A stretch of DNA of 7,840 nucleotides from positions 1 through 7,840 of the forward strand of contig JAGXNR010000124.1 in assembly GCA_019894875.1 (NCBI GenBank). The letters run 5' to 3'. The notes beneath the pieces were generated by a model. That model was given only the letters and a program-made list of their open reading frames with translations. It ran no database searches and was not told where the DNA came from. Positions 1 to 5,990 of the stretch are shown here, one piece after another. The translations under genes and the position numbers were made by a program. This stretch comes from Promethearchaeota archaeon (GTDB taxonomy: Archaea; Asgardarchaeota; Lokiarchaeia; Sigynarchaeales; SOKP01). Each line of letters starts with the position of its first letter. Position 1 is the first letter of the stretch.

Positions 1-1
1 C

Positions 2-337
2 TCTTCTTTGGTGGAATTGACAGAAAGACATAAATCACTTGGAAAATTCATTCAAAGTAGCTTAAACACTGTACAAGAAGACGTAATGGCTATTTACACT
101 AAATCAACTAGAAGAATGAAGACCAATCTTAATAATATAGATAAGGATACTAAGGGTTATTTATCAAATTTAAAAGCAGCAATAATTTTATTAGAAAGTT
201 CAAAAACCCCAATTAAAGGGAAATTAAATTCACTCCAGACAGAGAATAAAGAGCTTCAGAAAGTTGTAAAAGATCTTAGATCCGATAATAAAGATTTATT
301 GAATAAACTTAAAAAATTAGAAAAGGGAGGAGAATAA
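2..337 (+). CDS. C-terminal part of a coiled-coil protein (5' end outside window)
   Basis: The reading frame is open to the left edge: two serine codons precede the first possible TTG/GTG starts at 8 and 11. It is therefore most likely the tail of a longer protein, with about 111 residues visible. The visible part is hydrophilic, rich in Lys, Leu, Asn, Ser and Glu, and contains no Cys or Trp. It ends in a strongly heptad-like stretch (about the last 45 residues) typical of a coiled coil. No catalytic motif or membrane segment is seen. The next gene begins 6 bases after the stop, and its Shine-Dalgarno site overlaps the last codons here. The two genes are thus co-transcribed and probably translationally coupled. 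The neighbour also has a long coiled coil, so a shared complex is a reasonable inference. The family cannot be named from this fragment. Confidence 0.75.
   Translation, partial: SSLVELTERHKSLGKFIQSSLNTVQEDVMAIYTKSTRRMKTNLNNIDKDTKGYLSNLKAAIILLESSKTPIKGKLNSLQTENKELQKVVKDLRSDNKDLLNKLKKLEKGGE
326..332 (+). promoter_or_regulatory. Shine-Dalgarno site for the MPN-domain gene
   Basis: GGAGGAG lies 11 bases before the ATG at 344 and inside the last codons (Gly-Gly-Glu) of the upstream gene. It is a near-perfect match to the anti-SD end of archaeal 16S rRNA. It fixes the start at 344 and shows that this genome uses strong SD sites for genes inside operons. Confidence 0.8.
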
Positions 338-343
338 CCAAAA

Positions 344-1687
344 ATGTCAGATATATCAAAAATCATAATTGATTCTGAAGCTTTCATTCGCATGATAACT
401 CACGTATTAAGGTTTGGTAATGAGGCGCTTGAAGAAAGTGTTGAAGTAATGGGTATCTGTATTGGTAAGAAAGATGAAACTGAAAACTTGTTTAATTTAC
501 TTAATATCATTCCACTTCAGCATGGAATGAAAGTAGCAACGGGGTTCACTAAAGAAGATATTGAACTTCTTGCTAATTTGAACAAAGAATATCAAGAAAA
601 AGATTTAAACATTATAGGATGGTATATTTCCAGACCAGGTTGGGGTCTTGATTTTACAGAATTCACAATTCAAAACCATAAATTTTTCCAAACAGAGAAA
701 AATCCACAAGGATTTGCTATAATATTTGACCATACGATCATGGGAAAAGAGAAAGAATTTGGTTTTAAAATCTATACTTTAAAAGACTTTAAAAAATCAA
801 ATGATTCTCGTGAAATCCCTTATGAGATTATATTACCGAAAAACCTAAGTTTTTTCAAATGGGTTCAAAAATTGGTAGAGGACTCACAACGATTATCTCC
901 GGTAATAATTAAGGAATTGAGGGAAGAACCCTTAAGAGAACTGCAAGAGATACCGCTTTCAACAGAGGATTTAGTTGATAAGAGCATTAAGGATTATTCA
1001 TCTCAAATAGAACAGGTATTTGATGGCTTTAATGATGGATTAAAAAAAGTCAATGAAACTATCAGCGGTACCTATAAATCTCAAATAAAAAACTGGGTGG
1101 ATGACATGACTCAGGGTACTCTGAAAGGTATAGAATATATTAGTAGATCAACATCTCAATTGAATAATACGGTTTCAGATGGACTTAGAGATGTACAGAA
1201 CTATTTGAATAGCACATTTACGGAGATATCGAGTCTTTTTAAGAAGAATATAACCGAATATATTAATAAACGTGTTATAGGACAACAAGAATTAACGAGT
1301 GAAATTTCTACTAAGTTAAAGGAGAACATTGAAGAGATTAAAAAAGAGTTTATGGATCAAATAATCAATAATATTAACCCTTTAGAAGAAAAAATTACAA
1401 CTGTGCTTGATATTTTGGATAGTAATTCAAAATTAAATTCCAAAATGTCAGAAATAGCAATTGAATTAAACTCGCTAATTTCAGAGACCGAAAATAATAT
1501 TAAAAGTCTAACCGACAATATTGATGAACAGATTGAGAATGTAATAGCGCCACATAAAGCACAAATTAATGAAAGTTCTGAAGAATTAGATTTAGAACTA
1601 AAACCAATCCAAGAAAGTCATTTGGGAATAAAAATTTTACTGGAAAAACTCCAAAAAATAATAACCGATTTTAGGAATTTAACCTAA
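344..1687 (+). CDS. MPN (JAB/Mov34-like) pseudoenzyme with long C-terminal coiled coil
   Basis: A 447-residue soluble protein. Residues about 5-148 read as an MPN domain of the Rpn11/Rpn8/CSN/eIF3 class: an initial beta-strand and helix, then a VEVMG strand (Glu34 in the position of the JAMM glutamate), then GWYISRPGWG (92-101), which aligns with GWYHSHPGFG of Rpn11. The zinc ligands are gone. The two His are Ile95 and Arg97, the JAMM Ser is Thr105 and the Asp is Thr108. It should therefore lack metalloprotease activity, as eukaryotic MPN-minus subunits do, and act as a scaffold or binder; that role is inference. Residues about 150-205 form a linker helical region, and about 208-447 are almost entirely predicted coiled coil, rich in Ile/Leu heptads with Asn, Ser, Lys and Glu. 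The gene follows another coiled-coil gene in an operon. The binding partner is unknown. Confidence is high for the gene, good for the MPN fold and low for any pathway. Confidence 0.85.
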   Translation: MSDISKIIIDSEAFIRMITHVLRFGNEALEESVEVMGICIGKKDETENLFNLLNIIPLQHGMKVATGFTKEDIELLANLNKEYQEKDLNIIGWYISRPGWGLDFTEFTIQNHKFFQTEKNPQGFAIIFDHTIMGKEKEFGFKIYTLKDFKKSNDSREIPYEIILPKNLSFFKWVQKLVEDSQRLSPVIIKELREEPLRELQEIPLSTEDLVDKSIKDYSSQIEQVFDGFNDGLKKVNETISGTYKSQIKNWVDDMTQGTLKGIEYISRSTSQLNNTVSDGLRDVQNYLNSTFTEISSLFKKNITEYINKRVIGQQELTSEISTKLKENIEEIKKEFMDQIINNINPLEEKITTVLDILDSNSKLNSKMSEIAIELNSLISETENNIKSLTDNIDEQIENVIAPHKAQINESSEELDLELKPIQESHLGIKILLEKLQKIITDFRNLT

Positions 1688-1700
1688 TTTTTTAAAAAAA
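1688..1700. terminator. Shared bidirectional T-tract terminator
   Basis: Six T then seven A sit between and over the ends of the convergent genes, whose stop codons are 4 bases apart. Read from either side this gives a T-run just after the stop codon, which is the usual intrinsic termination signal in archaea. No GC-rich hairpin is present. The A-run overlaps the final codons of the - strand gene. Confidence 0.5.
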
Positions 1701-1970
1701 TTGTAAACTGGAAACCTTTGCAACACTCAGCTTATATTTAGGGATATTAGTTTGTAGCCGTTTTAATTGATTTAATTTAGCCACTCGACTTAGTATGCGC
1801 CCTATTCTGTCTACCTTGATATTTACGCCGAAGTTTTCTCTTAGAATTGAATTAATTTTATAAGACGATAATACTACAACTTTCGAGATGTTCTTTTCAC
1901 AGAGTAATTCAATTGCTTTCTTAACCAAATGTATTAGATTTTCTCTACCTTCTACTTTAGTATTTTGCAT
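1692..1970 (-). CDS. Small winged-helix DNA-binding protein, putative regulator
   Basis: A 92-residue basic protein with a winged-helix look. Helix 1 is about residues 11-27. Helix 2 is about 36-46. A candidate recognition helix lies at about 53-66 (VDRIGRILSRVAKLN), followed by a basic turn and a Tyr-containing strand (about 68-82) that would form the wing. It has one Cys (Cys24), no membrane segment and no effector domain. No Shine-Dalgarno sequence precedes the ATG, but a TATA-like element is centred about 26 bases upstream, as expected for a leaderless archaeal transcript. It is convergent with the MPN gene and divergent from the large membrane protein gene, so autoregulation or control of the latter is possible. 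No specific family is recognised. Being short, it could be a chance frame, but the coherent helix pattern and well-placed promoter argue that it is real. Confidence 0.65.
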   Translation of the reverse strand: MQNTKVEGRENLIHLVKKAIELLCEKNISKVVVLSSYKINSILRENFGVNIKVDRIGRILSRVAKLNQLKRLQTNIPKYKLSVAKVSSLQFF

Positions 1971-1989
1971 TCTTTGGAAAAATATGTGT

Positions 1990-2002
1990 TATATTGTATA
2001 GT
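1990..2002 (-). promoter_or_regulatory. TATA-like promoter of the small winged-helix gene
   Basis: On the - strand the sequence TATACAATAT (2000-1991) is centred about 26 bases before the ATG at 1970. That is the canonical distance from an archaeal TATA box to a start site lying at or next to the start codon. The absence of an SD motif upstream of the gene agrees with leaderless transcription. This is inferred by eye only. Confidence 0.45.
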
Positions 2003-2024
2003 TATATTTTAGTGTTTTTAAAAC

Positions 2025-2036
2025 TTTCATATGAAA
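2025..2036. promoter_or_regulatory. Perfect 12-bp palindrome, candidate operator
   Basis: TTTCATATGAAA is an exact inverted repeat in the divergent region, about 25 bases upstream of the TATA-like element of the small regulator and about 147 bases before the ATG of the membrane protein. It sits within a looser outer inverted repeat, TGTTTTT (2013-2019) and AAAAACA (2034-2040). A dimeric winged-helix protein could bind such a site. In DNA this AT-rich a 12-bp palindrome can also arise by chance. Confidence 0.3.
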
Positions 2037-2182
2037 AACATCAATCAATCTAATATGTATATTATTCTTAATTGGATCTTCCTAATTTCAATTTTATATT
2101 ATAAAAAAATAAATAAAACAAAAAAAATACATTAAAATAAAAAAAGAATATTTAACAACTTTATCTCGACGTGGGGAAACAT

Positions 2183-4597
2183 ATGTCTGATAAGCAATCT
2201 AAGTCTAAAGAAATTAAAGAACCGAAAACGCTACATCCAAGAAAAACAAGGAAAGTTAACAATTTTACAGCGAAACAGCACACTAAATTAACCAATTTTT
2301 CTACTAAAATGAAAAATCAATTATCAAATATTTATTCTACTAAGATCGCTCATCAGGAAGTTTATTTAAAAGGCCAAGCGCCAACTTCATACTCTTTTCA
2401 ACGAAAGTTTTATGGGTTATATTTATTGTTTATATTTTATTCTCTACTGTTAATTATCGAAATTAACATTCCAGGTAGTAAGTGGATTAATTTATTGATG
2501 TTAGACAATCCATTTGCTTTTTCCAATGCAATTATAGGGTTTTTTATAGTGTTATCCTTTTTATTTAGCATCGATAAAGTAAGGATCTTTATTTTTGAAG
2601 AAAACACAGTAATTAAACAAATATTAATATACAGCGGTATAATTGTGGGATTGTATTTACTATTTCGATATATTTCAACAGATCTTAATTTTATGACTTA
2701 CTTATTGGCTCTATCCATGATCTGGTTAGTTCTCCTCTCCTCCAAGTTTTACATGTATTCAAGAAAATTTTCGACAAAAATAGAAGCTCGATTCATTAAG
2801 AAATATTCCGTTCCTAGATACTTTCTAGCAGTAATTATCCCATTTTTCATCTTGGCGGTCCTTGTTATTATTTCCTTATTTTATCGAAGTTTTTTGGTAT
2901 TCCTTTCATTAGATTTTTTTGCTGCGTTTGACCCAAGTAGTGCTGTTGTTGTTTATAATTTTGAAATGCGACGAATCATGCCCTTAATTTATCTTTCACT
3001 TGTTATGACTCTAGTTTTCATCATTTTTGAATTTATTTCCACCAGAAGAAGGGCTGAGACACGAAGAGCCGGAACATTTGATAATTTCACGTTTTCCTTA
3101 ATAGTATTGTTTATCTTTTTCTTTCAGATCATGCAGATAAGTATTTACTTACTCTTACAACCCGAAACGGTTACAGCTTTTAAGTCAACAATTGGTGCAA
3201 CGGGTTCAGCAGCTACGTATATCTTTATTCTTGAATTTGGTATATCTATGTATTTCTTATATCGAATTGTAAAAAAAACGGGAAAAACTTTGGGTTGGCG
3301 TATTTTGATTTTTAAACAAGATGGCTTAATAATGTTATGCTTGGCATGTGTATTAGCTCAAACACTTACTCGATTCTCTTTGGTAAGTGAAATACCTAAC
3401 CAGTTAATTTCTGATGTTGGAGTTATCCTAATGTGGGATAAGTACATAATTTCAGTTCTTCTGATATTTTTCTTAGGGTGTACAATATTAGTTTATTATA
3501 TCAAACCTCACGAAACGTCCATGTTTATGCGTCTACAGAAGGAGACAATAAACAAGGAAGAAGAAAGCATAGAAAGAATTTACAAAATTATCCGAAGTGA
3601 ATATATTAGAAGAGGTGAAGCATATCCACTTGAAGTAATTGAGAGAGAATTAATTAAAGCAACTCAATTGTCAAAAGGAAAGATTTATGATCTGATTCAA
3701 GAACTAGCAAAAAAAGATATGGATATTTTAATATCAGAAGAAAAGCAAGATGTCGGAATACCAATAAAAATGATTAATTTCACCTCAGTAACCGAGCGTT
3801 TTGAGAAAAAGGGAGTAGCTGAACAGAAGGCAAAAAAATTTCTAAGTGAAAGATTATTTGAAACTGCTCACCAAAAAGAAAAAAAAACTAGTAGGCTATT
3901 GAAGAGCGGTGAATCCGATGCAACAGAAAATAGCTTTATCTCCTCACTTACAACAGATTACGGTAAGAAACAAAAAGACAAAGAATTATATAACCAAAAA
4001 GTAAAGGATTCCTCAATATCTTTTACTTCTGAGCTACTCGCGAAGAATGTTACTAATCAAATAATCAATATCATTAAGAAAGAGTATATTTTTAGGATAG
4101 AAAATCCTGAAAAAAATCCAGATTTTTATATACCTATCTCAGAAATTTCAAACGAGGTTGAACTAGCTACTAAAATCACAGCTGGAGAGTTATATCCCGT
4201 AATAAAAGAAATAAGCAGAAAAGATTTAGAATTAACTTTAATAGATAATCCAGATGAGCCAGAAGACAAAAAAATCAAGTTTTTGCCATATTCTGATGAT
4301 AACATGAACTATAGCTTAGCGTACTTCAGGATTGAAGAATATTTAAGATTTAGAATTCTTGTAGCAAAAAATTTTCTGAAGAATTTAAAAACTAAAAGGG
4401 ATAAAAGAATACTTTCACAATTAATAAAAGAGATTCCAAAAGGAACCGATACGCAAAATTCTTGGATCGAATTGTTAACTATTTTACACCAATTATATCC
4501 AATATATACTGAACAGCTGAATTCAATTCCAGATACTAAGAAGATATTAAAAGAAGTAGATGCAATCATTAGAGATTACGAAAAAAAACAAGCATAA
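2183..4597 (+). CDS. Polytopic membrane protein with two tandem winged-helix-like cytoplasmic domains
   Basis: An 804-residue protein, counted from the ATG at 2183. The frame allows a GTG at 2171, but that GTGGGG sequence is better read as a weak SD-like element 6 bases before the ATG. Residues 1-75 are very basic and Ser/Thr-rich, hence cytoplasmic. About ten membrane segments follow, near 77-96, 113-130, 143-163, 170-188, 212-234, 264-285, 303-326, 340-362, 379-397 and 419-440, with an extra hydrophobic stretch at 236-249. An even number puts both ends in the cytoplasm. The tail holds two similar domains (462-535 and 623-704), each shaped helix-helix-helix-wing, joined by a charged Ser/Lys-rich linker, and then a helical end (about 710-804). 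No transporter, kinase or protease motif was recognised. A membrane-tethered regulator or adaptor is possible. It appears to be a single-gene transcript. The function is unknown. Confidence 0.85.
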   Translation: MSDKQSKSKEIKEPKTLHPRKTRKVNNFTAKQHTKLTNFSTKMKNQLSNIYSTKIAHQEVYLKGQAPTSYSFQRKFYGLYLLFIFYSLLLIIEINIPGSKWINLLMLDNPFAFSNAIIGFFIVLSFLFSIDKVRIFIFEENTVIKQILIYSGIIVGLYLLFRYISTDLNFMTYLLALSMIWLVLLSSKFYMYSRKFSTKIEARFIKKYSVPRYFLAVIIPFFILAVLVIISLFYRSFLVFLSLDFFAAFDPSSAVVVYNFEMRRIMPLIYLSLVMTLVFIIFEFISTRRRAETRRAGTFDNFTFSLIVLFIFFFQIMQISIYLLLQPETVTAFKSTIGATGSAATYIFILEFGISMYFLYRIVKKTGKTLGWRILIFKQDGLIMLCLACVLAQTLTRFSLVSEIPNQLISDVGVILMWDKYIISVLLIFFLGCTILVYYIKPHETSMFMRLQKETINKEEESIERIYKIIRSEYIRRGEAYPLEVIERELIKATQLSKGKIYDLIQELAKKDMDILISEEKQDVGIPIKMINFTSVTERFEKKGVAEQKAKKFLSERLFETAHQKEKKTSRLLKSGESDATENSFISSLTTDYGKKQKDKELYNQKVKDSSISFTSELLAKNVTNQIINIIKKEYIFRIENPEKNPDFYIPISEISNEVELATKITAGELYPVIKEISRKDLELTLIDNPDEPEDKKIKFLPYSDDNMNYSLAYFRIEEYLRFRILVAKNFLKNLKTKRDKRILSQLIKEIPKGTDTQNSWIELLTILHQLYPIYTEQLNSIPDTKKILKEVDAIIRDYEKKQA
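3566..3787 (+). repeat. Internal domain repeat, copy A (winged-helix-like)
   Basis: Encodes residues 462-535 of the membrane protein. Features shared with copy B are a first helix of the form IYKIIRSEYI (B: IINIIKKEYI), a second helix before a Ser/Thr-Lys/Ala-Gly turn, a third helix YDLIQELAKKD (B: YPVIKEISRKD), and a beta-wing ending in an I-K-M/F pattern. The similarity is at protein level, not DNA level, so this is an old duplication. Confidence 0.6.
4049..4294 (+). repeat. Internal domain repeat, copy B (winged-helix-like)
   Basis: Encodes residues 623-704 of the membrane protein. It matches copy A in helix 1 (EYI core), helix 3 (RKDLE against KKDMD) and the wing. It carries an insertion of about five residues, with Asn, Pro, Glu and Lys, after helix 1 and a more acidic wing (residues 688-696). 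The two copies are about 87 residues apart. Confidence 0.6.
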
Positions 4598-4615
4598 AAT
4601 GGGTAAAACATTCCT

Positions 4616-4677
4616 AAAAAAGAAGATAAAATATTTTAGATTATTTGATAAAATATAGAGAAAATACAAATATTCTC
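4616..4677 (-). terminator. Weak terminator region downstream of the cysteine synthase gene
   Basis: On the - strand, after the stop at 4687, there is an imperfect inverted repeat (4677-4658, outer stem GAGAA/TTCTC), then T-rich sequence, and a run of six T at 4621-4616. This would serve the cysteine synthase transcript. No comparable T-run is seen right after the + strand stop at 4597. The call rests on base composition and a weak stem only. Confidence 0.3.
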
Positions 4678-4686
4678 TTAAAAATT

Positions 4687-5682
4687 CTACTCTTGTGGTT
4701 CCCACCATTTTGCTATTGATTTAATGTATTCATCAGTCCAAAGATTTTTTATTCTACAGATTTTAGTGCATTCTAGGCATTTATCTGGACTGTAAATAGG
4801 ATGTGAAATATATTTCTCGCCTCCATCTGGGAGCAGGACAACGAGGGTTCCCGAATCCATCTTCTTTGCTGTTTCTATAGCAACATGTAAGGCTGCACCA
4901 GAACTAATTCCTGAAAAGATCCCCTCGGCTAAAGTAAGCATTCTGGATGCATGTGCCGCTTCTTCAAGAGTAACATATATTTTCTCGTCTAATCGAGATT
5001 CATCGAAAATTTTGGGTACATACGAGGTTTCTAAGTTCTTTAAACCTTGAATGCCTGATTTTGGTACAGGTTCTACACCAATTATCCTTATATTTGGGTT
5101 ATATTCTTTTAATCGTTCTGAGACACCCATTAATGTCCCGGTAGTGCCCAAACCACCGACAAACACATCAATCTCACCATCAGTTCCATCTATTATTTCT
5201 TCGGCTGTATATCTATAATGTGCTAATGGGTTATTTGGATTAGCAAATTGGTTAGGATAAAAATATTGATCTGGATTTTTATCAACAATTTTTTTCACAT
5301 AATCTTCTGCACCATTCATTCCAGCATCACCTGGTGTTAATGTTATTTTTGTCCCATACGCAGTCATAATTTTTCGACGTTCTATTGACATTGTTTCGGG
5401 CATAACAATTTCCAGTTGATAGCCTTTCACAGCACATACTAAAGCTAACCCAATACCTGTATTCCCACTGCTTGGTTCAATCACAATTTTATCAGGAGTT
5501 AAAATCCCTTCTTTCTCCGCTTCTTCAATCATAGAGATAGCAATACGGTCCTTTACTGAACCTGAGGGATTATATTTTTCCAATTTTGCTAACATCAATA
5601 CATTTGGGTTGGGATTACTTTTATTGATACGAACTAGGGGTGTTCTCCCTATTAACTTAAGTATGCTTGAGTAAAATTTCAT
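4687..5682 (-). CDS. PLP-dependent cysteine synthase, CysM/O-phosphoserine sulfhydrylase-like
   Basis: A 331-residue fold-type II PLP enzyme that would form L-cysteine from an activated serine and sulfide, in the cytoplasm. Visible motifs, counted from the ATG at 5682, are: the start LIGRTPLVRIN (10-20); SGSVKDR with the Schiff-base Lys44; PSSGNTG (70-76), the substrate loop; GLGTTGT (177-183), the PLP phosphate cup; GISSGA (258-263), whose Ser contacts the pyridine nitrogen; and LPDGGEKYIS (284-293). The PDGG-K-Y ending and the GLKN segment (213-216) resemble CysM and O-phosphoserine sulfhydrylases more than CysK. Lys215 falls where mycobacterial CysM has the phosphate-sensing Arg, so O-phosphoserine is a likely substrate (inference). 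An unusual tail carries Cys302, Cys305 and Cys309. The frame extends to a TTG at 5691, but the ATG fits the family start. It is the last gene of the copper cluster, 104 bases after its neighbour, and may also have its own promoter. Confidence 0.9.
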   Translation of the reverse strand: MKFYSSILKLIGRTPLVRINKSNPNPNVLMLAKLEKYNPSGSVKDRIAISMIEEAEKEGILTPDKIVIEPSSGNTGIGLALVCAVKGYQLEIVMPETMSIERRKIMTAYGTKITLTPGDAGMNGAEDYVKKIVDKNPDQYFYPNQFANPNNPLAHYRYTAEEIIDGTDGEIDVFVGGLGTTGTLMGVSERLKEYNPNIRIIGVEPVPKSGIQGLKNLETSYVPKIFDESRLDEKIYVTLEEAAHASRMLTLAEGIFSGISSGAALHVAIETAKKMDSGTLVVLLPDGGEKYISHPIYSPDKCLECTKICRIKNLWTDEYIKSIAKWWEPQE

Positions 5683-5715
5683 GATATCCAATCAACAACA
5701 TGTGTTAAATCAATC

Positions 5716-5726
5716 TATATGTAAGA
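5716..5726 (-). promoter_or_regulatory. Possible TATA element before the cysteine synthase gene
   Basis: The - strand reads ACATATAG about 35-42 bases before the ATG at 5682, which would place a transcript start roughly 10-15 bases before the gene. The 104-base gap upstream is very AT-rich, so TATA-like sequences are expected by chance. It would allow the gene to be transcribed apart from the copper genes. Confidence 0.25.
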
Positions 5727-5786
5727 AGTAAAAAATGTTTTAAAGATTAATTTTTATAAAATATAAAAATGGGATCAAGAAAAACT

Positions 5787-5972
5787 TTAGGTAACCTTTT
5801 TTTCTCGACATTTTTCACATACTACGCAATCAGCAGTTAAGTATCCATGTTCTGGTCCATTGTAGTACAAGACTTCTCCAGTTTCTTCATCAATAATTAT
5901 GTCTTGGGCTCCTTGTGGTAAAGTTTCCATAATATTCCCACATTTGCAACATTCTAGTTTTAATTTTCCCAT
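5787..5972 (-). CDS. Small cysteine-rich (zinc-ribbon-like) protein
   Basis: A 61-residue cytoplasmic protein with six cysteines in two knuckles. Cys8-Cys9-Lys-Cys11 gives a C-x2-C near the N terminus, and Cys49-x2-Cys52-x2-Cys55 lies near the C terminus. Between them is an acidic segment with Asp24, Asp28, Glu29 and Glu30, then Tyr36, Tyr37 and His42. Two C-x2-C pairs separated by about 37 residues match the general plan of zinc-ribbon or rubredoxin-like metal sites. The extra Cys9 and Cys55 are not needed for one tetrahedral site. The gene starts 18 bases after the ATPase stop, with an SD-like GAGATGG (5983-5977) just before the ATG, so it is in the copA transcript. A role in copper or zinc binding or buffering is inferred from context. 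No named family was recognised. Confidence 0.75.
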   Translation of the reverse strand: MGKLKLECCKCGNIMETLPQGAQDIIIDEETGEVLYYNGPEHGYLTADCVVCEKCREKKVT

Positions 5973-5990
5973 TTTCCCATCTCTTTCAAT

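Noticed and set aside
8..337. First gene as a complete 109-residue protein starting at TTG
   Set aside because: The frame is open to the window edge with sense codons before it, and no SD can be seen, so a truncated longer protein is more likely.
344..790. Active JAMM deubiquitinase or metalloprotease
   Set aside because: Both His ligands and the Ser and Asp positions are substituted, so zinc hydrolase activity is not expected.
2094..2150. A-rich stretch as a replication origin or tandem repeat array
   Set aside because: There are no regular repeat units, origin-recognition-box-like motifs or Cdc6 gene nearby; it looks like ordinary AT-rich promoter DNA.
2171..2182. GTG start giving four extra residues on the membrane protein
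   Set aside because: GTGGGG here reads better as a weak SD-like element 6 bases before the ATG at 2183, and the four extra residues add nothing recognisable.
4309..4569. Open frame on the - strand inside the membrane protein gene
   Set aside because: It lies wholly within a long, well-supported gene and has no promoter, SD or recognisable domain.
5683..5691. TTG start for the cysteine synthase
   Set aside because: The ATG at 5682 gives the normal family N terminus, and there is no SD supporting the TTG.
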